A DNA stretch of 64,000 nt from Anaerotruncus sp. MC2020 (GTDB taxonomy: Bacteria > Bacillota > Clostridia > Oscillospirales > Ruminococcaceae). The DNA is taken from positions 124,001 to 188,000 of the forward strand of contig JNKE01000018.1 of the NCBI GenBank assembly GCA_000701945.1, written 5' to 3'. Positions 41,605 to 49,454 of the stretch are shown here, one piece after another (the first letter of the stretch is position 1; every line of letters begins with the position of its first letter). The translations under genes and the position numbers were made by a program. The notes under the pieces are model-generated. The model had not been told where the DNA came from. It did no database searches and saw only the letters and a list, made by a program, of their open reading frames with translations.

Positions 41605-42108
41605 ATGCTGCTGAGGATAGCGGCTTCTGCGGCATTCGTTGCCGCAGGCGGACTCATAGGCTTCAGGCTCGCGGATAAGCTGCGCCGCGAGCAGGAGCTC
41701 TGTACGGTAATTGGCTGTTTACTGCGGAGAACGGCATTTCTTGTCGGATACAGGAGCGACGATGTGTACGCTGTCTGCGCCGAGCTGAAACGCGACAGTG
41801 AGCTTGCTCCGCTCACGTTTTTGCAGTTGCTTCCCGCGGAATATGAGCGCGGCTCGGATTTTCGTGCCTGCTGGGAAAATGCCGTAATATCGGCACATTA
41901 TTGCTCTGACGAGGAAAGCCTGCTGCTTCGTCTCGGCAGAATAATCGGGCGCAGCGACAGTGCGAGTCAGCTTGACTCGATACGTGCGCTCGAAGTCACG
42001 CTTGCCGACCTCGAGCAGCGCAGGAGGGAGTCGTATCTCCGCAAGGGGCGGCTCTATCGGAGCGTAGGGCTGCTTTTCGGCGTTATGGCTGGCATCATGG
42101 TAATATGA
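41605..42108 (+). CDS. spoIIIAB: Stage III sporulation protein AB
   Basis: 167 residues. An N-terminal membrane segment (AASAAFVAAGGLIGFRLADKL), a helical middle, and a C-terminal hydrophobic helix ending MAGIMVI fit the type II secretion GspF-like SpoIIIAB. Length matches the family. Starts one base after spoIIIAA with GGGAG upstream. Confidence 0.92.
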   Translation: MLLRIAASAAFVAAGGLIGFRLADKLRREQELCTVIGCLLRRTAFLVGYRSDDVYAVCAELKRDSELAPLTFLQLLPAEYERGSDFRACWENAVISAHYCSDEESLLLRLGRIIGRSDSASQLDSIRALEVTLADLEQRRRESYLRKGRLYRSVGLLFGVMAGIMVI

Positions 42109-42121
42109 AAGGACGTTTTCA

Positions 42122-42319
42122 ATGGACATTGACCTTATTTTCAAGATAGCGGGAGTGGGCATAATCGTGGCGGTGCTCAACCTAGTGCTGAAGCGTGCAG
42201 AGCGCGAAGAACAGGCAATGATGACCACTCTTGCGGGGCTGATAGTAGTGCTGGTCATCATCGTGCAGGAGATAGGCGGCTTGTTCGACACGGTAAAATC
42301 GGTGTTCGGATTATGGTAG
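42122..42319 (+). CDS. spoIIIAC: Stage III sporulation protein AC
   Basis: 65 residues, two membrane helices; the pattern KIAGVGIIVAVLNLVLKRA and GGLFDTVKSVFGLW is that of SpoIIIAC. Its end overlaps spoIIIAD by seven bases. Confidence 0.94.
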   Translation: MDIDLIFKIAGVGIIVAVLNLVLKRAEREEQAMMTTLAGLIVVLVIIVQEIGGLFDTVKSVFGLW

Positions 42320-42702
42320 AGAATGCCCTTTCAACTGCCGTTTTCTGCGTAGCATCGGCAATTTTGGCAGTTCTTCTGCGGCAGTACGTCCGCGAGCAGT
42401 CGCTGTTCATATCTCTGGCGGCGTGCGTAGTCGTATCGGGAGCTCTTTTCGCCATGCTTGCACCAGTACTTGCCGATATACGGCAGTTTTTTCTCGATTC
42501 GGGGCTTCCAGAGAGCTACATCTCGCTTGTATTCAAGGCGACCGCAGTCTGCCTTATCACACAGGTTACCTCCGACCTGTGCCGTGACAGCGGCGAGACG
42601 GCAATCGCCTCCGCGGCGGAGCTGTGGGGGCGCGGATCTGTGACATTCCTCAGCCTGCCGCTGATAAGAGCGCTTATCACGCGGATAGGCGAGATACTGT
42701 GA
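42313..42702 (+). CDS. spoIIIAD: Stage III sporulation protein AD
   Basis: 129 residues with four hydrophobic helices, the size and layout of SpoIIIAD. VCLITQVTSDLCRDSGETAIASAAEL is the most conserved part. Overlaps spoIIIAC by seven bases and precedes spoIIIAE by seven. Confidence 0.94.
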   Translation: MVENALSTAVFCVASAILAVLLRQYVREQSLFISLAACVVVSGALFAMLAPVLADIRQFFLDSGLPESYISLVFKATAVCLITQVTSDLCRDSGETAIASAAELWGRGSVTFLSLPLIRALITRIGEIL

Positions 42703-42709
42703 GGTGCGT

Positions 42710-43810
42710 ATGAGATATATCATAATAGCCGCGGTGAGCTTTGTGCTTCTACTTACGGCAGCCGTACCGTGCACTTCTCGCGCGGACGAGCCCGATGAGG
42801 TCTACTCCGAGGTCACCGAGCAGCTCGACGACGCGCTTGCCGAATTCGACCTCGGGATAGGCTTTGAGGACATCTCCTCGCTCAGCTTCGGGGAGCTGAC
42901 CTCTGCGATATGGGACAGGCTTGCCGACCGCCTCGCTGCTCCGACAAGGCTGCTTTCGGCGATATTGCTCGTTATCGTGGCAGCTTCGGTGCTGAGGACG
43001 TCGGCGGGCAGCGCTCTCGGCGGGACTTCGGGCAGCACCTATGACATGGTCTGCGTGATGTCAGCGGCAGCGGTAACAGCTCCGCAGCTGATAGACGTCT
43101 ACTGCTCCACAGTCGAGGAGATAGAGCTGTGCGGAGGCTTCATCATCGTGTTCGTGCCCGTATTTACCGCGGTTGCGGTGATGTGCGGAGGAATGAGCTC
43201 GGCGGGGGTGTACCATATGCTGATACTCGGCGCGTCGGAGCTGATAACCGAGCTCTCGGAGACCTATCTCATGCCGATACTTGGCGCGTCGACGGCTCTA
43301 TCGGTGACGGGCAGCGTTTTCCCCGATTCCGCGCTTGAGAGCGTGACGGGACTGCTGAAAAAGGCTTCGACATGGAGCATAACGCTTGTAATGGGGCTTT
43401 TCACGGGCTTTGTCACGCTGAAATGCTCCATTGCGGGCAGGGCGGACGGTGTTGCCGTGAAGGCGGCAAAATCGCTTATCTCAGGCGCAGTCCCTATCGT
43501 GGGCGGAGCCGTATCGGACGCATATGCGACTGTGAGAGGCAGCTTTGAGGTCATCGGCAGCACTATCGGAGCGGCAGGCGTGCTGGCAATCGTCCTGCTG
43601 CTGCTCCCGAAGCTGCTGGAGCTGTTTGCCTATCGCGGAGTTATGCTGCTCGGAGCGGCAGCCGCGGATATGTTCTCGGCTCCGTCGCTGTCGAAGCTGC
43701 TGAAAAGCCTTGACGTCGGGCTTGCCGTCGCGCAGTGCGTGCTTGTGTGCTATTTGCTGATGTTTATTATTTCGTCGGCGATACTGGCTCAGACTATAGG
43801 ACAGGGGTGA
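42710..43810 (+). CDS. spoIIIAE: Stage III sporulation protein AE
   Basis: 366 residues with an N-terminal signal or membrane segment and at least six hydrophobic helices after residue 80. The start at 42710 follows GAGGTG; a GTG two codons before lies inside that site. Large membrane component of the feeding channel. Confidence 0.94.
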   Translation: MRYIIIAAVSFVLLLTAAVPCTSRADEPDEVYSEVTEQLDDALAEFDLGIGFEDISSLSFGELTSAIWDRLADRLAAPTRLLSAILLVIVAASVLRTSAGSALGGTSGSTYDMVCVMSAAAVTAPQLIDVYCSTVEEIELCGGFIIVFVPVFTAVAVMCGGMSSAGVYHMLILGASELITELSETYLMPILGASTALSVTGSVFPDSALESVTGLLKKASTWSITLVMGLFTGFVTLKCSIAGRADGVAVKAAKSLISGAVPIVGGAVSDAYATVRGSFEVIGSTIGAAGVLAIVLLLLPKLLELFAYRGVMLLGAAAADMFSAPSLSKLLKSLDVGLAVAQCVLVCYLLMFIISSAILAQTIGQG

Positions 43811-43814
43811 AGCT

Positions 43815-44276
43815 ATGGATATCAAGGCGGCAGTGCTCGCGGTATGTGCAGTATCGGCGGCAAAGAGCCTCATCGGACAGATGGCGGGCAGCGTGAAGAT
43901 GAAGGGTCAGCTCAGGCTGATACTGGACATACTACTCGCGCTCGTCATCACAGCGCCGTTCGTCAGCGGCTTTGCGGACTTCTCTTTGCCCGATATATCG
44001 GCATATGAGCTCTCGGACAGCAGCTATGCGCAGGAGCTCTACGACCGCGCACTTGCGGAGCGGACAGCCTCAAATTTGAGCGATATCCTCACGGAGCAGT
44101 TAGCCGCAGCGGGTATCGGCTGCGGAAAAATTACAGCGGAGGTTAATATTTTGTCCGACGGGAGCATATCTATTAGTAGGGTGACGGTGAACACAGAGGA
44201 TATCGAGGGTGCAGCAGAGGTCATACACAACACTCTCGGAGATGAAACGGAGGTCGTAAATGAAGGCGTTTGGTAA
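43815..44276 (+). CDS. spoIIIAF: Stage III sporulation protein AF
   Basis: 153 residues: two N-terminal membrane helices, then a soluble domain of about 90 residues with a ring-building-type betaalphabeta pattern (ITAEVNILSDGSISISRV). Overlaps spoIIIAG by 17 bases. Confidence 0.92.
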   Translation: MDIKAAVLAVCAVSAAKSLIGQMAGSVKMKGQLRLILDILLALVITAPFVSGFADFSLPDISAYELSDSSYAQELYDRALAERTASNLSDILTEQLAAAGIGCGKITAEVNILSDGSISISRVTVNTEDIEGAAEVIHNTLGDETEVVNEGVW

Positions 44277-44787
44277 GCTCGGCGAGGTGCTCGGCAGCAA
44301 GGGCTCCGCGATAGCCGTCACAGCCCTCGGGACTGCGGGACTGCTTCTGATACTTATATCATCTTTTCTGACGGACAGGAAGCAGCCCGCTCCGCAGGCT
44401 CCCGACACGGTGAGCACGGCGTCACAGTCGGAGAGCTACTGCCGCGACACCGAGGAGAGACTGCGCGGATTCCTGCGGCGCATCGACGGAGCGGGAGAGG
44501 TTGAGGTCTATCTCACTGTCGGGACAGGCGAGCGCTACGTTTACGCTGCCGAGGGACGGAAAAGCAGTCAGGACAACAGAACGGAGGAGGAGAAAAAATA
44601 TGTCATGACAGGCGGAGGCGGGCAGCGCGAGCCACTCATAGAGACGGTGCAGGCGCCCGCGATAACGGGAGCTGTGGTCGCGTGTACGGGCTGCGGCGAC
44701 CCTGCGGTCGAGGAGAGGATATACAGGGCAGTTTCGGCGGCACTGGGGATACCTACCTCGCGAATATATGTAACTAAGATGAAATGA
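44260..44787 (+). CDS. spoIIIAG: Stage III sporulation protein AG
   Basis: 175 residues, one membrane helix near residue 25-40. The soluble domain carries GEVEVYLTVGTGERYVY and GAVVACTGCGDPAVEERI, as in the ring-forming protein that builds the channel through the intermembrane space. CGGAGG precedes the ATG within spoIIIAF. Confidence 0.94.
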   Translation: MKAFGKLGEVLGSKGSAIAVTALGTAGLLLILISSFLTDRKQPAPQAPDTVSTASQSESYCRDTEERLRGFLRRIDGAGEVEVYLTVGTGERYVYAAEGRKSSQDNRTEEEKKYVMTGGGGQREPLIETVQAPAITGAVVACTGCGDPAVEERIYRAVSAALGIPTSRIYVTKMK

Positions 44788-44797
44788 GGAGCAAGCT

Positions 44798-45361
44798 ATG
44801 AAAAAACCAACAATCATAATCGGAAAAAAGCAGATAATCATGACCTGCCTGACGCTCATGCTGGCGATAGCGGTCTACATAAACTACACGACCACGCCGA
44901 CGAAGTTCACGAAGGATGGCGAGACGGTGAAGGTCGCGGAAATGGGCGACACGGTCAACTACGGCGATACAGAGTTCGTCAGCGCCACTCCCGACAGCGG
45001 CGATGCAGAGCAGGTCGACTACTTCGCGCAGGCTCGCCTCGACCGAATGAACGGGCGCGACGAGGCAGTACAGACTCTCCAGACCATAATGGGCGGCGGC
45101 GACCTCACGGAGGACGAAATGGTGGTCAACGCGCTCGACGCAGTGGAGGTATCGAAGCTGATAGAGAGCGAGGGGACGATAGAATCCCTCATCAAAGCGC
45201 AGGGCTTCGAGGACTGCGTAGCCTATCTCGACGGCGAATCAGCGAAGGTCGTAGTCAAGACCGAGGGGCTTGACAAGGCTCAGGCAGCGGCTATCAAGGA
45301 CATAATTCTCGGAGAGACAGAAATTTCTTCTGAAAATATCAGAATTTTTGAGGTAAAGTAG
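44798..45361 (+). CDS. spoIIIAH: Stage III sporulation protein AH
   Basis: 187 residues, a single N-terminal membrane helix and a ring-building domain (residues about 70-185) homologous to YscJ/FliF. SpoIIIAH binds SpoIIQ from the forespore. Last gene of the operon; a separate promoter for the next gene begins one base after its stop. Confidence 0.94.
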   Translation: MKKPTIIIGKKQIIMTCLTLMLAIAVYINYTTTPTKFTKDGETVKVAEMGDTVNYGDTEFVSATPDSGDAEQVDYFAQARLDRMNGRDEAVQTLQTIMGGGDLTEDEMVVNALDAVEVSKLIESEGTIESLIKAQGFEDCVAYLDGESAKVVVKTEGLDKAQAAAIKDIILGETEISSENIRIFEVK

Positions 45362-45390
45362 TTGAATATTCTGAATTTTTTTGGTATAAT
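45362..45390 (+). promoter_or_regulatory. Promoter of asp23 and the downstream cluster
   Basis: TTGAAT 45362-45367, 17 bases, TATAAT 45385-45390. It begins right after the spoIIIAH stop codon. Confidence 0.78.
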
Positions 45391-45400
45391 ATAGAAGCGA

Positions 45401-45435
45401 GAGTGTATATTATACTTTAATTAAAATATACACTC
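45401..45435 (+). promoter_or_regulatory. Long AT-rich hairpin in the asp23 leader
   Basis: Arms GAGTGTATAT (45401-45410) and ATATACACTC (45426-45435) are perfect over ten bases with a 15-base loop. It forms the very 5' end of the predicted transcript and has no T run after it. Confidence 0.65.
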
Positions 45436-45462
45436 AAATCTTCGCGAAACGGAGGTACAAAA

Positions 45463-45798
45463 ATGGCAGATGTCAAAAAGAGCGCACAGAGCAAGCTCAG
45501 TATCTCGGAGGACGTCATAATCACAGTCGCGAGGCTTGCCGCACTCGAGGTAAAGGGCGTGGCAGGTCTTGACGGCGAGATGACCAAGATGAGCAAGCTC
45601 AAGAAGAACGGACCCATAACCGTAGGAGTTATCGGTGACGTCGCGGCTCTGGATATAAAGATAAAGGTCAAGAGCGGTTACAAGTCTATCGCGGTAGCGG
45701 AAGAGGTGCAGACCGCAGTAAAGGAAGACGTTCAGAATATGACGGGCGTTGCGGTGGCGAGAGTGAATGTCATCGTGAACGGCGTTGTGTTTGAATAA
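45463..45798 (+). CDS. asp23: Asp23/Gls24 family envelope stress protein
   Basis: 111 residues. The Asp23 domain is recognised by ISEDVIITVARLAALEVKGVAGL and VQTAVKEDVQNMTGVAVARVNV. Relatives are membrane-peripheral proteins linked to alkaline or envelope stress; in Clostridia the gene typically precedes nusB. CGGAGG precedes the ATG. nusB follows at 15 bases. Confidence 0.93.
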   Translation: MADVKKSAQSKLSISEDVIITVARLAALEVKGVAGLDGEMTKMSKLKKNGPITVGVIGDVAALDIKIKVKSGYKSIAVAEEVQTAVKEDVQNMTGVAVARVNVIVNGVVFE

Positions 45799-45813
45799 GA
45801 GGGGAGAGATGAA

Positions 45814-46224
45814 ATGTCAAGAAGAGAAGTCAGAGACAGCGCATTCAAGCTCGTTTTTGAACAGCTTCTGCGCGACGATGATATACAGGAACTCTACGAG
45901 ATAGCCGAGGAGATAGACGAGATAACCGTAAATGACGAGGTCAAGCAGCTCGTCGACGGTACTCTCACTCACGCGGAAGAGCTCGACGGTATCATTGAAA
46001 ATTACAGCAAGTCAAGGAAACTTTCCCGTATTTCCAAGCTCAACCATGCGATACTGCGCATAGCGCTGTATGAATGTCTTTACGACGGGAATACGCCGAT
46101 GAATGCGGCTATCAGCGAGGCTGTTAAGCTCGCGATGACCTATACCTACAAGGAGGACGCTTCATTTATCAACGGCGTGCTCGGAGCATTCTCGCGCGAC
46201 CATGGAGAGTCTGAAAATGCCTGA
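45814..46224 (+). CDS. nusB: Transcription antitermination factor NusB
   Basis: 136 residues. Starts REVRDSAFKLVFEQ, and KLNHAILRIALYE with PMNAAISEAVKLA in the second half are NusB signatures. Binds boxA RNA with NusE in ribosomal RNA antitermination. GGGGAGAG precedes the ATG. Its end overlaps the next gene by eight bases. Confidence 0.95.
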   Translation: MSRREVRDSAFKLVFEQLLRDDDIQELYEIAEEIDEITVNDEVKQLVDGTLTHAEELDGIIENYSKSRKLSRISKLNHAILRIALYECLYDGNTPMNAAISEAVKLAMTYTYKEDASFINGVLGAFSRDHGESENA

Positions 46225-47173
46225 CCACATAGGTATCGACACCAGTAACTACACCACGTCTGTGGCAGTGTACATCAGCGGCGAGAACCGCGTCATACAG
46301 CGGAAAAGGCTGCTGCCAGTCAAGGAGGGCGAGCTCGGGCTCAGACAGAGCGACGCCGTCTTCCACCACACGAAGCAGCTCCCCGAGCTGATAGAGGAGC
46401 TCTGCCGTGAGCACCGTCCAACGGACGCGGCAACAGTTGCTGCTTCTGTCAGACCGCGAAATATCGAGGGCTCGTATATGCCGTGCTTTCTCGTAGGAGA
46501 GGGCTACGCGCGGGCATATTCGGCGGCGACGGGTACGGAGCTGCACACTACCTCGCATCAGATAGGTCATATCCTCGCGGCGCTTTACTCGGCGGACAGG
46601 CTCGCGCTCGTGAGGGAGCGGTTCATTGCCTTCCACGTAAGCGGCGGCACGACGGACTGCCTGCTCTGTGAGCCTGACAGCGAAAATGTGCTGAACATCA
46701 CGGAGGTCGGAACCTCGCTCGACCTGAAGGCGGGACAAGCCGTCGACAGGGCGGGAGTTATGCTCGGACTGAGATTCCCGTGCGGCGCGGAGCTCGAAAA
46801 GCTCGCGGTGAATGCCGATAAGCAGTTCAAGGTCAAGCCCGTGATAAAGGACGGGAGCTGCTGCCTGTCGGGAGTCGAGAACAAGTGCGGGGAGATGCTC
46901 AGAAACGGCGAAAAGCCTGAGAATATCGCGCGATACTGCCTCGATTTCGTGGCGGAGACGATACTCGCGATGACCGACTGTGCTATTGAAAAATACGGCA
47001 GTCTGCCGCTCGTTTTTGCGGGAGGCGTGATGTCGGACAAGCTCATACGCGACAAGATACAGTTGCGTTATCCGTCAGCGAGCTTCGCGGCGCCCGAATT
47101 CTCATGCGACAATGCGGCGGGAGTCGCGATATACGGCTATCTGAAACAGGCAGGTGATAGTTTATGCCTGTAG
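46217..47173 (+). CDS. Kae1/TsaD-like M22-family protein (paralogue)
   Basis: 318 residues. ASKHA-type fold: IGIDTSNYTTSVAVY at the start, a metal-type HQIGH in place of the HxEGH/HxxxH of TsaD, HVSGGTTDCLL phosphate loop and FAGGVMSD. Canonical TsaD makes threonylcarbamoyl-AMP products with TsaB and TsaE; neither lies here, and a Kae1-like paralogue between nusB and xseA is common in Clostridia, so this is probably not the housekeeping TsaD. The ATG at 46217 lies inside the nusB end with GGAGAG upstream. Overlaps xseA by ten bases. Confidence 0.8.
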   Translation: MPDHIGIDTSNYTTSVAVYISGENRVIQRKRLLPVKEGELGLRQSDAVFHHTKQLPELIEELCREHRPTDAATVAASVRPRNIEGSYMPCFLVGEGYARAYSAATGTELHTTSHQIGHILAALYSADRLALVRERFIAFHVSGGTTDCLLCEPDSENVLNITEVGTSLDLKAGQAVDRAGVMLGLRFPCGAELEKLAVNADKQFKVKPVIKDGSCCLSGVENKCGEMLRNGEKPENIARYCLDFVAETILAMTDCAIEKYGSLPLVFAGGVMSDKLIRDKIQLRYPSASFAAPEFSCDNAAGVAIYGYLKQAGDSLCL

Positions 47174-48354
47174 TAACAGTCACACAGGTCAACAGGTACA
47201 TCGGCTCGAAGCTGAAGGGCGACAGGATATTGCAGGGCATAATGGTGAAGGGCGAGATATCGAACTTCATCAAGCACTTCAAGAGCGGTCACTGCTACTT
47301 TTCGCTCAAGGACAGCGAGAGCTCGATAAAGGCTGTGATGTTCGCGGGGGCGGCTTCACGGCTGAGATTCATGCCCGAGGACGGTATGTCCGTCATCGTG
47401 TCAGGAAGCATATCGGTGTACGAGCGCGACGGCTTGTATCAGCTCTACGCGAACGACATCATACCCGAGGGCGCAGGCAAGGCGAGCGTCGAGCTCGAGC
47501 AGCTGAAACGCAAGCTCGAGAAGGAGGGCATATTCGCCGCGGAGCACAAGCGTCCGCTGCCGTATATGCCGAGGAAGATAGGCGCTGTCACGTCGCTGAG
47601 CGGCGCTGCTGTGCGCGACATCATCAACGTGCTGACGCGGCGGTATCCGCTGTGCGAGCTTTACGCGGTCAACGCGCTCGTGCAGGGCGAGGGGGCTCCA
47701 GAGTCCATATGCAGGGGAATTCTCAGAGCCGAGAGCGCGGGCTGCGACGTTATCATAGTCGGGCGCGGCGGAGGCTCCGCAGAGGACCTCGGCGCTTTCA
47801 ATTCCGAGCAGGTCGCCCGCGCGGTGTACGGCTGCAAGGTGCCTGTGATATCGGCGGTAGGTCATGAGGTGGACTACACCATATGCGACCTTGCGGCAGA
47901 TATGCGCGCTCCTACTCCGTCAGCGGCGGCAGAGCTCGCAGCTCCCGAGATAGGGGCGATACGCGAGACGATAGAGCAGTACGTCCGCAGAGCCGAAAAG
48001 GCGGCGAAGTCGGCATACGACAGAGCCGCGGACAGGTACGCTGCGGTCGGCGCACGGCTGACGGCGCAGTCTCCCGAGAACAGGCTCGTCCTCACGGGGA
48101 ACAGCCTCGACCGCCTCGACGAGCGGCTCGACACGGCACTTTCCCGCTTCATGGACAGGCGAAGCGCGGAGCTCGGCGAAAAAATCGCACGCTTGGAGGC
48201 ACTGAGCCCGCTGAAGGTCATGGCAAGGGGATATTCGCTCGTTTACAGCGGCGACGAGCTCGTGCGGAGCTCCGAGACGATAAGCGAGGGAGACACCGTG
48301 ACACTGCGGTTCGACAGCGGCGGAGCAGAGGCACAGATCACGAAAAAATGGTGA
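47164..48354 (+). CDS. xseA: Exodeoxyribonuclease VII large subunit
   Basis: 396 residues. The N-terminal OB fold contains LQGIMVKGEISNFIKHFKSG and HCYFSLKD; the catalytic domain contains GAVTSLSGAAVRDIINVL, IVGRGGGSAEDL and PVISAVGHEVDYT. Degrades single-stranded DNA to oligonucleotides with XseB. AGGTG precedes the ATG inside the previous gene. Confidence 0.96.
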   Translation: MPVVTVTQVNRYIGSKLKGDRILQGIMVKGEISNFIKHFKSGHCYFSLKDSESSIKAVMFAGAASRLRFMPEDGMSVIVSGSISVYERDGLYQLYANDIIPEGAGKASVELEQLKRKLEKEGIFAAEHKRPLPYMPRKIGAVTSLSGAAVRDIINVLTRRYPLCELYAVNALVQGEGAPESICRGILRAESAGCDVIIVGRGGGSAEDLGAFNSEQVARAVYGCKVPVISAVGHEVDYTICDLAADMRAPTPSAAAELAAPEIGAIRETIEQYVRRAEKAAKSAYDRAADRYAAVGARLTAQSPENRLVLTGNSLDRLDERLDTALSRFMDRRSAELGEKIARLEALSPLKVMARGYSLVYSGDELVRSSETISEGDTVTLRFDSGGAEAQITKKW

Positions 48355-48358
48355 GTTT

Positions 48359-48571
48359 ATGAAAAAAAACGTTAGCTTTGAAGAGAACCTGAAAATGCTC
48401 GGCGGCATAGTCGCGGAGCTTGAAAAAGGCGATATACCACTTGAAAAGGCAGTCGAGCTGTACGGCGAGGGAGTGAAGCTCTCAGCCGTTTGCAGAAAGC
48501 AGCTCGATGAAGCGAAAATAAAAATAACGGAGGATGACGGAGCTGCACCGTCGAAAGAGAAAAATGAGTAA
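48359..48571 (+). CDS. xseB: Exodeoxyribonuclease VII small subunit
   Basis: 70 residues; SFEENLKMLGGIVAELEKGD and PLEKAVELYGEGVKL are the family signature. Starts four bases after xseA and overlaps ispA by eight. Confidence 0.95.
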   Translation: MKKNVSFEENLKMLGGIVAELEKGDIPLEKAVELYGEGVKLSAVCRKQLDEAKIKITEDDGAAPSKEKNE

Positions 48572-49418
48572 CTTTGAAGAAAAAATGGCAAAATACCTCA
48601 AGCTGACCGATGAAAAGATCATCAAGTTCAACAACTACAGCAACGACAACCGTCCGCAGATGATGCTCATTGACGCTATGAACTACTCGCTCAAGGGCGG
48701 CAAGCGCATCAGACCCATGCTCGTGTATGCGTTCTGCGAGGCACTCGGCGGCAACATCGAGAACGCCGTAGCTCCCGCGTGTGCAGTTGAGATGATACAT
48801 ACCTCTGCGTTCATACACGATGACCTTCCCGCTCTTGATAATGACGACAGCCGCAGAGGCAAGGAGTCCGCTCACAAGAAGTTCGGCGAAGCTCTGGCTA
48901 TCCTCTCGGGCGACGCACTCTCCGTACTCCCGTTCGAGGTCATCGCCGATGCTCCCGAGCTCACAGCTGACCAGAAGGTGCTCATCATATCAGTTCTCGC
49001 CAACTCTGTCGGCAGAGACGGCATGATAGGCGGACAGGTCATCGACATCGAGAGCCGCACCCGCGAGGACATCACCGAGGAAGAAATAATGAATATGTAC
49101 CGCTGCAAGAAGGGTCAGCTCATCGCTGTTTCCTGCGTTATCGGTGCTATCTGTGCCGAGGGCACGAACGAGAACCTCAGAGCTGCTGCGGAGTTCGGAC
49201 TCAGAGTAGGTCTTGCATATCAGATAATCGACGATATCCTCGACGCTGAGGAGGGCAAGCCTGCCGACACAGCCTCCGTTGTTACACTCTACAACGTTGA
49301 GAAGGCTCGTGAAATGGCAAACAAGATAACAGACGAGGCTCTCGAGTGGATAGACAATATCGACGACAACGGCTTCCTCAAGGAGCTCACAGTATATCTG
49401 CTCGATCGTACAAAATAA
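48564..49418 (+). CDS. ispA: Polyprenyl (farnesyl) diphosphate synthase
   Basis: 284 residues. First Asp-rich motif in HDDLPALDNDD, second in IIDDILD, and GGKRIRPML with the IPP-binding Lys/Arg. Makes farnesyl diphosphate from IPP and DMAPP for undecaprenol and quinone-type lipids. The ATG at 48564 lies in the xseB end with AAAGAG upstream; a longer in-frame reading starts inside xseB and adds no family residues. dxs follows, joining the first and later steps of the MEP route. Confidence 0.95.
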   Translation: MSNFEEKMAKYLKLTDEKIIKFNNYSNDNRPQMMLIDAMNYSLKGGKRIRPMLVYAFCEALGGNIENAVAPACAVEMIHTSAFIHDDLPALDNDDSRRGKESAHKKFGEALAILSGDALSVLPFEVIADAPELTADQKVLIISVLANSVGRDGMIGGQVIDIESRTREDITEEEIMNMYRCKKGQLIAVSCVIGAICAEGTNENLRAAAEFGLRVGLAYQIIDDILDAEEGKPADTASVVTLYNVEKAREMANKITDEALEWIDNIDDNGFLKELTVYLLDRTK

Positions 49419-49420
49419 AC

Positions 49421-49454
49421 AAGGAGCTGCGGAGCGCCGCTCCGCTGAGTTAAA
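49421..49454 (+). promoter_or_regulatory. Hairpin inside the dxs ribosome-binding spacer
   Basis: AAGGAG 49421-49426 is 28 bases from the ATG, too far for normal initiation. Between them a perfect 7-bp GC hairpin (49429-49435 with 49439-49445, GCC loop) can shorten the spacing to about 11 bases when folded. Start choice is supported because the Dxs N-terminus aligns from this ATG. Confidence 0.6.
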
